Source: Cryptomeria japonica (taxonomy: Eukaryota; Streptophyta; Pinopsida; Cupressales; Cupressaceae). Taken from it: a DNA stretch of 64,000 nt. Every line of letters starts with the position of its first letter. Within the stretch, counting starts at the first letter, position 1. The DNA lies in assembly GCF_030272615.1 (NCBI RefSeq), contig NC_081406.1:474655400-474719399 (forward strand), read 5' to 3'. Both the position numbers and the translations under genes were made by a program. Shown one piece after another: positions 45,253 through 57,489 of this stretch. Below the pieces are notes generated by a model. The model made no database searches. It was given only the letters and a program-made list of their open reading frames with translations, and was not told the DNA's origin.

Positions 45253-45443
45253 ATCGTTGACGACGGACGACCATAATTTGAATTTACAAGCCCTGTATTT
45301 GCTAAGGATTTGAAGGGAATGGGATGGGCTAGCGACGGTCGTGTGCAGGTTTGAATTTAAAAATTCATGACTAATCGTTTTGAATTTTTGAATATAAACA
45401 GTCTGAATTGCTTGCGTTTTTCTCAGTGGTCGAAGTGTTAATT

Positions 45444-48400
45444 ATTTTATCTATGCTAAACTGGCATAACAAATCAGTATCCTAGAACCCTTTACTAATC
45501 TACTCATACCGTGGAGTTTTTCCCAGATACTGGTCTGCGGTATTTCCTTCCGGATTCCCTCTTCTATTCTTTTCCCGTATTCCCCCCTTCTTTTGCGAAT
45601 GGAAATGAGATATACTTTATACATTTTCGTGCCTCTTTGGAGAGACGTGGGAACTCCTCACCCCATCGTGCCTCTTCTCCTATGAAAGGCTGTGTGATAC
45701 GATTTGTTTGTTGGTAACAATATTTTTTTTACCAGTGGCTAATATGATCTTTAACAAGATCACATCCCTTCATACACAACTTTAGGATATTAAGTAATCG
45801 GTTAATATCATGACCACCCTGTGATTAGTATTAGTGAATGTTTTGCTGCCTCCATGATTAAAACCGATACTCATTACCAATCACTCTTGCTGAATATCAC
45901 TGTCTATTGTTGAGGGGACAATCTCTGACACCAGCAGTCAGTTTTTGATTTAATAATTAACTTTATTGACTGATTAGGATGAATGCTATTGTATTATATA
46001 TTGTTTTTATTGAATATTTGTTTCCTGAATTTATTTATTATTATATTTATTTCTAACTACATTGTTATGATAATGAATGTTTACTTATCAATTTATTATT
46101 GATCAACTACAGTTACACACTGTTATTGATCAAACATTTAAATATCACTATCTTATTAATATGTAATATTTATTTATAATATTTTTAAATATATTTTTAA
46201 ATATAATATTAATTTATTTTATTTAAATATTTCAAGAATAATTAATAAATATTAATGAAATAATAATATTTAATAAATAAATAAATAAATATTTAATGAT
46301 TTCAAGTAATCATTTGTTGATAATTATTATGTTAATTAATAATAATTACTTCATTTAGGTTAGGTTATATATAATGGTCAAGGAGGGGACATGACACCCT
46401 TTTCAAGATTAGATCCATGAAGAAGATCTCTAGCATTTCCCTTTTTCTATAGGCTAACGGATAGAGCAAGGGAAATCAAAATAATTATATTCTAAGTTGG
46501 CATGATCACTTCATTTTCAGAAGGACACTTAAATATTAGGTCCTATGTAATGTTTAAACCTGCTTTTAACATTTCATTTAGAATGTAATTCAAAAAGGGG
46601 CCTTTGGATGTAATTTAAAAGTATTTCTAAATACTTGGAGGGGACAGCAAAATAACTAAAAATAAAATAAAATAGAGGGCCTGAAAGTAAAGTGTCTTTG
46701 AAAGAGAAGTCAAAGCTTACATCAAAGGATCCATTATACATAATCATCATTTCGAATTCAAATTTCAACATTAAAGCTTTCAAGGATGGTAACCCTAGGT
46801 TGGCAAATTTCCTTAGGACAAAAATCCTCTTGGAATCTTGGATTTGAGGATGAAAACCCTTATCTTCAATTGGGTTATTATACACAACTATTGTATTTGA
46901 GTTTATTAATTGCAATTGTTCAATTCATATTTGAAAGCAAAGTGTGCGGCTTTGTCAAATCAACTTCCAGCATTTTTCAAAGAAGTAGTGCTACTTCTTT
47001 ATATTGTTTGCCTTTATAAATCGGACCTTATTACTTTAGTGCTGCCATACACAGCAGATTTTGGAGTGCAGCCTTTTGGAGGATAGATCGCACCACTGTA
47101 AGAGTCTAATGTTATGTTGGAGCCACCACCAATCCAAGCACAACCTTATATTATTAACAACCTGTCAATATTAGTTCATGTGCTTGTATTCAATCTGAGC
47201 TCTTCTAAGTGCAAGTTGAAGTAATACAAATTCTGGTGATGTAATTCTGAATATTATATGAAATATTTCTGGTGTTCAGCACTTCATTTCTAAACTATTT
47301 TCTGCTGTATTGCTGCTTAGTCATGGATTAGTCTGCTGCTGCCTTACTGTCATCATAAAAACCATCTGTCATTAATGAGGGGTTCTAAATATATTTCGTA
47401 TCATTAATTATCAGAGTTTATAATTAATTCTGCAATTTGTTTCTTCCAATCAGCATAACTTAGGGTTTTAGTATCCATTTCAGTTTTCATTCTATCAAAT
47501 AAAATTTGCATATCATATATTGTTAGCTTGTATTTTTAGCTCAGTTCATATTAAATATTTCCCAGGGATTGACTATCTATTTTAGCATTTATTTCCAGTT
47601 CTCCATAATCATAAAAAAACAAAATTACATAGTTTCCTAAAAACTTTAAAAAGGGACATCACATTTTTTACTTAATGATCCAGTTTTTTTCCAACTAGCT
47701 CAGAGATACACAAATTTCTCAACTCTTTCCATGATTGTAGCAAACTGTTTCTTTCCAATGAACCATATTAATTTTCTTCATTTTTCTTTGACATCCCATA
47801 GGGCATACTCATGGAGGTATATCAGAAGTCAATTTGGGACGTAGACTCGTTTGTGCTCCCCCTTATTGTTTTATCAGTAGGTAGGGCTTTATTGGAATCA
47901 CTTAGAAGAATAAAATCTTGATAACCTCCCATCTCCTAGAATGCTTGCAATGCTTTCCAGCCAGCCTGCTTGAGTATCAGGGAATTTGAGGCATAGAGAT
48001 TAGCCAATATTACCTTCTAAAGTTTTAAGTGTATGTGACCCTAGAGGTTCTTCAAAAGCATCTGAATATGCATAAAAAATATGCATCTGAATATGTGACC
48101 CTAGAGGTTCTTATTAATGTTAACCTATGTTGCTGGTTTAGGGTTTGGCAGTCCACTGATTTTTCCCCAGGTTCAGTGCATGGCTGGGAATGTCTGTACA
48201 ATGGTATATATTACAGACATATAAAAATAACCATCATTTGCACAAAATATATGTACTTAAATACAGAATTGAGAATTTGGCTGATAATTCAATGCCAATT
48301 TTCAAATCACAAATTTTAAAAGTAAATAAAAATGTTTTATAACTTCATATATAGTAATGTTCACATATAGATTTATGGCTATTCCTTCACTCGATACAAT

Positions 48401-48519
48401 CATTCCTTGTCACATGTTAGTTCACTGATCGATCCCAACGATCAATTATTTGTTGCATTAAGAAGTAAGTAATTGATCAGTAGGACAAACTGTATAATGA
48501 AAACACAAACTGTGGAATG
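45444..48519. other. A+T-rich spacer
   Basis: No gene recognised. 46010-46330 is very A+T-rich with ATAAATAAATAA repeats. At 48030-48115 a ~23-bp block (TATGTGACCCTAGAGGTTCTT) occurs twice, flanking two copies of GCATCTGAATATG. TTTATAAAT at 47013-47021 and surrounding sequence could be an old LTR promoter, but no matching ends were found. Confidence 0.35.
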
Positions 48520-48545
48520 TGTTGATTGTAATTAGGGAAATGGCT

Positions 48546-48717
48546 GATTCCAATTGCCTTGGGCAACATTGGAATCCGCCCAAGGGGGCCAGCCCCTTTC
48601 TCCAACGTGTAGGGCTGGGCCCTATACCTCACGGCACTCCATTAAACCCCACGCTACATAATAAAAGCCCGCGCCACATACAAGGTAGCGTGCTTCCACA
48701 AATAGGGCCAACCCTAT
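48546..48717. repeat. Third set of short palindromes, in U3 of the solo LTR
   Basis: GATTCCAATTGCC-TTG-GGCAACATTGGAATC (48546-48576), AAGGGGGCCAGCCCCTTT (48582-48599), a GTAGGGC..GGGCCCTATAC unit (about 48608-48627) and ATAGGGCCAACCCTAT (48702-48717). They end about 90 bp before the TATA box. Confidence 0.65.
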
Positions 48718-48807
48718 CCTAACATGGCATTTCGATAAAAGGGAAATATTAATAATTAAAACCACCAATTAAGTTAAAAGCTGACTCAATTAGTCTCTTG
48801 CACTCCA

Positions 48808-48815
48808 TATAAATA
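48808..48815 (+). promoter_or_regulatory. TATA box of the solo LTR
   Basis: TATAAATA, about 290 bp inside the LTR; a canonical plant TATA box placed just after the palindrome set. Confidence 0.5.
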
Positions 48816-49378
48816 AATGGCATCTTCACTCCATTAGATACATAACACATGCATCCTTATGCGAAATATATATCTGCTGATAATGTGAAATTCACACATG
48901 CCAAATGAAGCGAAGTACACATCTGATTAATGCGAAGATTGGTGAAGGAACTTATGTGAATCATCCCTGCCATTTGAAGAAGCAAACATCAAGCTCATAC
49001 TGTCACAAAGGAGGCCGAGCTGTCCCAGAATTAAAGTGCTAGGGTTACGGATCAGTTTCAAGCATAACTGCAGACCTAAGATACATCAAGAGTGCAGATC
49101 TAGGGCTTGAGTCTGAGTGCTGGTTGGTGTGTCTAAGGGGCAGATAAAGTGCAGACCTGTTGTTGATTCCATCAGCCCTAAGTGCAAACACTTCAAATAT
49201 CTTCAAGAACTTGAGATAAGTGTTGCAACTGTTATATGAATATAATCCATAATCAGATCTGAGGATCCTTTCAGGCTGGGTTTTTCCTCCTAGGAGGTTT
49301 TTCCAAGGTAATTGTGTTTTGTTCTTATTTGTTCATTTCTATGCTATGCCTAGATCTAGAAATCTCTAAAATTTAACA

Positions 49379-52072
49379 ACAAACAAATCAATTAGAAACT
49401 AAATTCTGATTTCTAAGATTTTACATTAATCTGAAAGTATAAAATCAACAGAATGAGTTGGACGGGGGATGCGAACCCCGGAAATGAATCAATCGGCCCA
49501 AAGAAATTCGTGATTCATGAGGGTGGTAAACGACATGAACACCTAGATCACTAGAGCTGAGGTCATTCTCATTTAGATCTGTGTTCCCATGGATTAGTTG
49601 GCTTAACCAACCCGCTCAATAGAAGTAGATGGGTCTTATTCATGCCCCATTCAGGCTATTTATTTGTGCCAATATTGGTTGAGCAAAGGGTGGCCCCTAC
49701 TATTCTATGGGCAATTCTGGATTACGGGTGGGAAACTCAACTATAGGAAAGGGTGTTCATGCCCCCCCGGGAGGTAGATTAATTGACAGGGATGGGTGGG
49801 TGGATATAGGATAAGTCTGGGTGGGTGGGAATCGTAGGGTTCCCAGTGTTCATCGGGGGCTCGACGTTCCCAGGGAGATGTTGTCCCAGCTAGCTATACC
49901 GCCAATAGACTAGAGATTCATATGGATAGTGGATTGGTGGAAGGATCTGATCGAAGCAGGTGGAAGGAAGGGGTAGAAGACAATTTTAAAAAATAAAACG
50001 GAGTGGGGGTTTTGGGGTCAAGGGGCAGTGACTTTTGTGGTATCCTAGAGGAGGGGTGTGTGTGTAGGGTTATGTCAAGTCAAGCCACTATATGGATTGT
50101 GTTGGTATTTATTGCTGAGCTGGATGAGGTTGAGGTGAGTCATTAGATGGATTTTGTCAACTTTAGTGACTTGGTGAGTTTCTAAGAAGAAAGGGGTGTG
50201 GTTGACCAAGGTTGAGAGGAAAACCTTTGGATTTGGCTAGCTTCCGGCAACTTCAATTTGTTTGTTCAATGCATTGAGTTGGTTAATGACAAGGAGAGGG
50301 ATCAGAGTGAAAGTGAATCCTAAACACCTCAGTCTAGCATCAATGCTCTCTTTCCTCCACTCAATCCCAAGTTGTTCTAGAGCAAGGAAATGATGAAGGT
50401 TTTGCATAGGCACTTCAATGAATAGATGGATATTTTTTGATGTTTTGTATTACATTGCACGTGAGCAACTCACTTGTTTGAAGGAGTTGGTTATGAGATG
50501 AATTATTTAGGTGTTATTAACGCATTGATTTGAATAGTGGTGTTAATGAGACTTTTTTTGCTTGTTTTTGATATTTTAAATTTTTTATAATGTTATGGTA
50601 TTTTTTTGTGCTTTCTAAATGTTTTTGAGTTTTGATTTTTAATAAATACATGTTTCAAAATAAATAATCTAATCTATGACATTGTTCTAAAAGTATAAAA
50701 GCTATTTTACTTGTAGGCAATAATTTTAAATAACAACATGAATTTAATTGACTTGCTGGAAATATTAAATAAAATAAAATTAATGCATGTTTTTTGTGCT
50801 TTTCATTGAATTAAACATACACAATGAACTATATCTTCATAGAAAATATATGAAATTGAATCATTCTCTGGAAACGCAATTATCAATTTAGCAGATAATT
50901 GACAAAACTTATTTCCACAATTGAAACAAAAATTGTTCTGAAACAAATGCAGTTTTGTGGATACTTCTAAGTAATCATAAAAGAAAATGCAGTTTTGTGG
51001 ATATCTCTAAGTTATTATAATCTAGATTTCAAAGATTTGTTGGCCTATTTTGACTGAGTACTTTCCCAAAACCCTTCCAGGATAAATCTCTCTAAGATGT
51101 TTACAGAAGTTCTCTAGAAGGATCCTGTGGGGAAAATTCTCCTTGGAGAGCTAAGAATGATGTGTTTGGATACGACTATGATCTATTGAAAGTTTTGTTT
51201 AATAAAAGCCACAAACTTTAATGTAAGGAAAGAGAGTATGGGGTTTGGATCATGAATTGACCCAACCCAACCTTTTAGATCCTTATGTATTTGGATTTAA
51301 ATTCCTTCCAAGAGAAATTTCACAACTGACAATGAATCCAATCTCTGAGCCTCCTTCAGAATCTCCAATTCAGATATAGTCTCTTTTAGTTCTTTACCAA
51401 CCGTGTCTTGACTCTCAACCTCTAATCCTGATACCAGGTGATTTTTGATCCCATTGATTTTTTCCTTTACTAATCCATTGTTGTTGCCGAGTTTCTCCTC
51501 CCGGGTTTGGTAGTCTCACTTTTCATATGGCTTAAGAGTTGAACTTTTCAATAGTTTTATGTTACTGGTTTGATGGGGTATATTTAATAGGGATTCCAAT
51601 ACTAGATCATATGTATGCAGAATCTTGTTTTAACTGAGAGAACTAAGAAGTTTGACTGGTTACAACTTTGAGATATTGAAACATTACCTGGCATATAAAT
51701 TTGACTCCCACAATAGTATATATTGAATCAAGATTCTCCTATTTACCATGTGACCGCAAGGTTTGAAGATCCTATATCTGTAAATCTTTTTTGTTATTAT
51801 TTGTATTTTACTCTGTAATTGCTATAGCAACTTCATTTGATTTTCCAGATGGTAGAAATCTGGATGACAGGGAACTTGTAGGGGCAGTTTTCTCAATGTT
51901 GGCATGCTGTTATCAGTATTTTTTTAATCCATACTTAGTATGTCGAAATACTTTTCATTCTATGAAAATTGTACAGGTTTCTTGCATCTTAAATTTTAGT
52001 CAATATACAACTACTGAATGTTCTGTTGAGATTCGATTTAATTTTTGTTTTGATTTGTTGGATGTTTTGCAG
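49379..52072. other. Spacer upstream of the peptidase exons
   Basis: A G-rich stretch (49680-49870, GGGTGGGT-like) and A+T-rich sequence. A 40-bp direct duplication (AATGCAGTTTTGTGGATA core) lies at 50946-50985 and 50986-51025. I looked for earlier exons of the S9 peptidase here and found none that I could support. Confidence 0.4.
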
Positions 52073-55000
52073 ACACATGGCATTGCTGAATATATTGCTC
52101 AGGTATGTTATTTTCTTAATTTTATGCCCATTTTACTTTGATAACTGCAAATGCTTGTGTCTATTGGCACTCTACCAATCTTACTTGCCAGTGCCACAGG
52201 AAGAGATGGAGAGGAGAAATGGTTTCTGGTGGTCACCAGATAGTAAATATATTGCATTTGCACAGGTTGATGCTTCGGACATACCTTTTTATAGGATCAT
52301 GCATCAAGGTAAAGCAACTGTTGGGAGAGAAGCAGAGGAGGACCATGCTTACCCCTTTGCTGGTCATACAAATGTGGAAGTGTGCCTTGGTGTTGTTCCA
52401 GCAACCGGCGGTGACATTTCTTGGATGGATTTGTCATGTGGATTGAGTAAAGATGATGCGGAGGAAGAATACTTAGCTAGGGTTGCATGGATGCAGGGTA
52501 ATGTACTGACTGCACAAGTTTTGAATAGGGTACATTCTAAGTTGAAGCTTCTAAAATTTGATTTAAAGACTGGAATGCGGGAAACTCTTTTGATAGAAGA
52601 AAATGACATCTGGGTGAATTTGAATGACTGTTTTACACCTTTGCATAAGGGTGTGGATCGTTTTGCAGGAGGCTTTCTTTGGGCTAGTGAGAGAACTGGA
52701 TTCAGGCATTTGTATGTTTATGATGGGAAAGGTTATTGTTTAGGTGCCATCACTGAGGGTGAGTGGATGGTCGAACAGGTTGCTGGAGTAGATGAGATTA
52801 ATGGTGTTGTTTATTTTACTGGGACACTAGATAATCCTCTAGAGACTCATTTGTACAGTACATTGCTCTTTCCTAATTTTGACCACCCACTTCAAAAGCC
52901 AAAAAGGTTGACACAGGAGGAAGGGAGACATTCAGTGGTCTTGGACCATCAGATGCAGAGATTTGTAGACATCCATGATTCTTTGAAATCTCTACCAAGG
53001 GTCACACTGCGTTCCTTGCAAGATGGTAAGTTGTTAATACCCATATATGAGCAACCATCTCTGACACCTCGCATTCAAAGATTACTAACTTTAGCTCCAG
53101 AGATAGTTCAGATATTGGCAAGTGATGGTACTCCTTTATATGGAGCAATATACAGACCATCTGTTGAACTGTTTGGACCTCCGCCTTATAAGACGTTAGT
53201 TCATGTGTATGGTGGTCCACATGTTCAGACTGTTTACAACTCATGGGTGAACACTGTTGATATGAGAGCACAATACCTATGCAGCAAAGGCATCATGGTT
53301 TGGAGGGTTAGTATCCATGTTTATATTAATTTCCACTTAATAAGGTATTAAATGTGCTTGAATTGCTCAAATTGTTTGATATACTGTTATGTGTGTTTTT
53401 GGTAGGAAAACCGAGCTTCCATGTTTATACTGTGTTGTAATCTCAAAAAATATTTTCAAGTGCTTATTTGGAATCTTTTGAATGTCTCCATGAACTTGAG
53501 ACTTTGTTGCCTCTATTGGATAATGACACTTGTCTATTTTGTGCTCAACCTCCCAATTCACCAACACATTCAATCTTCTTTTTATATTATGTTGATTTTT
53601 TTATTTTTACTTCTATTTCTAGAAGTGTGCAATATCATAGGGGTTATCCAAATGCCATTTTCAAACTCTTTACATGGTTGCTTATCTCCTTTATGAAGGT
53701 GCAAAACCCATGTATTGTTAAACTGACATATAGGCACTTAATAATAGACAAATAGGAGTATTTATGCAATGGGTATGGTTTGTTGTAGGGTTAAATTTCA
53801 TTCTCTACAGTTAGTCTTCAACATAGCACCTCAAGGAATACCCCCTTGGCCTATCAAAGTTTAAAGCTAAAGAAGTTATTACTCACTTTAGCAAATTGTT
53901 CTGTTTCTGTCCCTGCCAAGCGTAATCTAGAGGTTTTTTGTTTTGAGTTTGACACCCTTGACACTCTGAAACAGCCTAGCTTTAGGGATTTGGGAGCCTA
54001 CAACTTTGAGCACCAAAACATCATTTGAGACATTCTCAAAAATTCCTAACTCAATGAGTCTTAGTTATGGATGAAATTATACATGTTGTCTAGGTGTTTA
54101 CACAGGTTGCAGATGTTTCTAAGGTGTTTTGCACACATTGGAGTCAAACACAAATGAAGTAGATTCCTGCAAAAATAAAGAGATCGAGGCTACAGTTTTG
54201 TTAGTGATGAAACAACTAGATGAGGAAGGGTTGGCGGTTTCATCTGTCATGGCAGTTATTCATGTCATGATAGTACTATATAGGTCCTTGTTTTTCCCAG
54301 GAGGAATGAACAGGCATTGTAATGACTATAAACAATGTCTTTTCCTGTTTTGTTTGGATTTTGGTCATTTTGTTTTCAACCTAACTTGACGTTAACACAT
54401 TAATTTAACTGTAGGGTCATTGTGGAATGGTTCTTTCCATTCTTTTTAGGTTCTTCTTCTTGGTTGACTGCATAGGGAGTTGAGTGCAGGAGTGTGCAAG
54501 TTGCAAAGCAATTGCAAGTGTTAGGATACCGTTGTAATGATGACTGCTGTCCTTAAGTCCCCAGGAAGGCACTAAGCTTGTAATTTGGAGAAGAGATGGT
54601 GGCAAGAAGTCCTTACTCTTTTGGACTTTTGCTCACATCTGGTTTTCTCTAGGATAAACAATCTTATTTTTTTGCTTTTTCTTTGAATATGCTCTCATAG
54701 GGTTTCATTGCTTCCTCATGCACACAACTATCTACTTTAGTTTGCAGCACTTTAATAACTCATTTCTAGAATACAATTGACTGACTTCCAAGCACATCTA
54801 AGAGAGGATAGCAAATATTTCAACTAAGTTGGTAATCGGAAATACTGAGATTTGTGCTGTTGAAGAAGTCATGGAATATCTGTACTATTTATGGATCATC
54901 CTATTAAATACTTAATTCGGTATTCTACTCTGGTTCAAAAGATGTATTGAGTTGAATTCTTTTTGCAAGCATAGAGACAACTAAATGACTATTTAGAACC

Positions 55001-56251
55001 TGGTCTAAATGTGAGCAGATTTAGCTATTACTTTTTTAGTCATCGATTGAAGTTAGTAATATTCGTCTGCAGTAGTAAATCAACATTTAATGACATATAA
55101 CTTATGATATATAATGTTGTCACCATTGGTTTTTCCATAAATTGGTGTTTTAATTGATTGGAAATTGATTCAGAATGCCTTGTGTTTAAAGAAACTAATA
55201 TAACTTTCATAATTCATCTGTGGATGCTATTTGAGAACTCGAGAATTGGCATTAGAGAAGCACAACACAGTCTCATGGCCGTTGAGCTATTGTTTGATGT
55301 ATTTTGTATCTTGTTTATGAATAATGGTTAAACAATCTCACTCCCTTCTTCCTCTCACCTTCCCTTCCACCTCTCCATCCTCTTCCATCCATTATCCCTG
55401 AATCAATCTTTTCCACCCCATAAGTGAATATAACCTAAGGGGTTCTTATGTGACCACTGGGGGGCAGACTTCCATATTTCGACTATCAAATTTGCTTTAC
55501 TGTCATCTTGGTCGGTGATGCAAATTTGGTCATTATTGTCATGTCCTTGGGTGCATATATTCAAATACTCTGATTGCAGTTCTGGCAATTATTATTTTTA
55601 TTTATTTCATTAATCTCCATTGAATGATCCTGCATGCATTAATAATAACTTTATATTTTGGGATAGCATACTAATTCAGTGGTGATTCCTGTGCCACAGC
55701 TTGACAATAGAGGCAGTGCACGGCGTGGACTAAAGTTTGAAGGTGCACTGAAATACAATATGGGACACATTGATGTTGAAGATCAAGAAACAGGTGTGGA
55801 TTGGTTAATTCAGCAAGGCTTTGCAAAATCTGGTAGAATAGGTCTTTTTGGCTGGAGTTATGGGGGTTACATGGCAGCTATTACCTTGGCCCGCTGCCCT
55901 GATATGTTCCAGTGTGCTGTTGCTGGTGCACCTGTAACAGCATGGGATGGATATGACACTTTCTATACAGAGAAATACATGGGCTTGCCAGCAAGTAACC
56001 CTGCAGGCTATGAATACAGTTCTGTGATGCATCATGTATCTAAAATTAAAGGCAAGTTGCTTCTTGTTCACGGCATGATTGATGAAAATGTGCATTTCAG
56101 ACATACAGCTAGGCTGGTGAATGCCTTGATAGCATCAGGAAAGGAATATGAGCTATTGATTTTCCCAGATGAGAGACACATGCCACGACGTCTCAAGGAC
56201 CGTATTTATATGGAAGAACGAATCTGCAACTTTATTGACAAGAACTTATAA
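52073..56251 (+). CDS. Dipeptidyl-peptidase IV family (S9B) protein, 3' part of gene
   Basis: Serine peptidase that removes N-terminal dipeptides; plant members are soluble DPP8/9-like proteins. Three exons: 52073-52102 ([10 protein letters not shown], donor GTATGT), 52200-53306 (369 codons, acceptor CCACAG, donor GTTAGT) and 55700-56251 (acceptor GCCACAG, stop TAA). All junctions fall on codon boundaries and give 562 residues. Exon 2 holds the beta-propeller with [16 protein letters not shown] (the EE substrate-amino-group site), YRIMHQGK and FHxx-type blades, and the start of the hydrolase fold (YGGPHVQ). Exon 3 holds [16 protein letters not shown] (Ser codon 55856-55858), DENVHF (Asp 56081-56083) and ERHMPRR (His 56177-56179): the triad is complete. 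Plant homologues are around 750 residues, so roughly 190 N-terminal residues are not found. It is either a gene with distant 5' exons or a truncated copy. Reading frames are intact. Confidence 0.9.
53307..55699 (+). other. 2.4-kb intron of the peptidase gene
   Basis: GT at 53307 and AG at 55698-55699 with a tract ending TGCCACAG. Open frames inside it (53421, 53468, 54129) show no recognisable domain. No complete mobile element is visible. Long introns are common in gymnosperm genes. Confidence 0.8.
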
Positions 56252-56326
56252 GTGCTGAGTTGAATCTTGAAATATCAAACAATTTGATGGCCAATTTAAT
56301 ATTGATAACATCATTTATATGCTTCC

Positions 56327-56332
56327 AATAAA
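56327..56332 (+). terminator. Polyadenylation signal of the peptidase gene
   Basis: AATAAA 76 bases after the stop codon, in A+T-rich sequence; the nearest good candidate for the gene's 3' end. Confidence 0.55.
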
Positions 56333-57489
56333 AATAATTGCAAATGTGCAGTTTTCTCATATTTGTTCTATGCCACTGAAGATGAAACAGCTTGAAGGCA
56401 AGTTTCTTGGTTCTGGAGGACTTGATTGACTGCTTCTTGATAGGCTTTTACTTGTGATTTGGTGTATCTTGTTTGGAGCGATTGGGTCATTTTCATGGGG
56501 CAGTTTCTGTGTGAATTTTTTGCCTTAGAAAAAAAAAACATAAGAAGCCTCTGTCAACAGCAGTTGATCTTTGAATTTCATTCTTGAACTGGTTGGCATT
56601 CCTCATGATTTGGTACATCTACTGTAGCTTTTTACAACAATATCTTACTAGCTTTTATGAGTACTTAGGTGTATGCCCAGATGCAAAGCATGTTCTAGTG
56701 AGACTATTGCTAGACTTTAGATCCAGTCAATGCCTTTGCAGTGAGTGTAAAAAAAATCTTTTTAATTGTATATTTATGGTGAGATTTTACTTATTATTTT
56801 CTTGGTGGCTTTCTGATTCCTTTTTTGAGATTTTACATGACTGTGAAAGTACAATCACTAACTCAACTATTTGAAGTGCGTAACATGAACTTGATCTGTA
56901 CGTGAAGTTGAAATCACGGTTAAAAAATCATAGAAATTGGAGTACTCTATTTCCTCCTTTTATTTGATGACCGGATAACCATATGTAAGACCTGCCATCA
57001 TATTTATAGGATTGCTAGCATTGAATGATAAAGGCCCAATCATATCACCTCTGCAAGACTTAGAGAAGGCATGCCCTATTTGTTCAAGCATTGACAGTAT
57101 TTCTTCTCAAGTTGTATTCGATTATATTAAAATTGTGGATCTTCTATATACTATATCTCTGGTACTGCTCGACAGATCGAAGGTTTTAAGGCTTGGTTTT
57201 GAATCAATAGTCACACATTATATGAATTCTTGTCTCAATGCTCTAGATATATTGGAATCAAGAGGATAGTTTTCTGTGCTGCACTGTTAGAAGAGCTTGT
57301 CATCCGTACGTTTTTTATCAACCATATTTTACATGGTGACATTTTTCCATAGATTTCATTGTTTGCAGATTGCCATTTAAGCAGGTTGATATTGCTATTT
57401 CTTGTCAACAGGTTTTGATAAGATTAGCCAGCCAGGGTTGCAGCTTTAGTTGATTTTCCCAAGTAGTTTATTTTTTTTCACTTCCAGGG
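56333..57489. other. Spacer, no gene seen
   Basis: Likely 3' flank of the peptidase gene. Short open frames at 56584-56874 and 57012-57269 lack recognisable domains. Confidence 0.35.

Larger units (their letters stand above)
37236..45443 (-). mobile_element. L1-type LINE with RNase H, nearly full length
   Basis: Non-LTR retrotransposon 37247-45432 on the minus strand with an 11-bp duplication AAGTGTTAATT at 37236-37246 and 45433-45443. The minus strand ends ...CACTTTTATC followed by poly-A (poly-T at 37247-37259), the typical plant L1 3' end. It encodes ORF1 and an ORF2 with endonuclease, reverse transcriptase, zinc-binding segment and RNase H, plus about 1.7 kb of 3' untranslated sequence. 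It is broken by several frameshifts and stops. The complete 5' end plus target duplication mean it was inserted whole by target-primed reverse transcription. Confidence 0.93.
48520..49378 (+). repeat. Probable solo LTR, Copia-like
   Basis: Starts TGTTGATTGTAATTAGGG and ends AAAATTTAACA, like the Copia LTR at 14346 (TGTTGATG...AAATTTAACA). The 3' part also shares its layout, with GCTGGGTTTTT..CCT...AGGAGGTTTTTCCA then GTAATTGTGTTTTG, against GCTGGGTTTTTTTTTCACC...GGAAGGTTTTCCCA. A TATAAATA box lies at 48808-48815. No primer site follows, so no internal region is attached. Flanks (GAATG / ACAAA) do not match as a target duplication, so the boundaries are uncertain. Confidence 0.6.

Noticed and set aside
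34922-47660. TGTAATGTCCCC at 34922 and GGGACATCACA near 47650 as ends of one LTR element
   Set aside because: Distance and content (a complete LINE with its own target duplication between) do not fit, and no second LTR copies or target duplication were found.
49450-49500. Possible tRNA (GGGGGATGCGAACCCCGG looks like a T-arm)
   Set aside because: No acceptor stem, D-arm or anticodon arm could be placed around it.
51849-51890. Possible extra 5' exon of the S9 peptidase (after TTTTCCAG)
   Set aside because: The encoded DGRNLDDRELVG does not resemble the residues expected before THGIAEY in the family, and no suitable donor in phase was seen.
54129-54389. 86-codon frame in the peptidase intron
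   Set aside because: No domain, no splice or transcript support.
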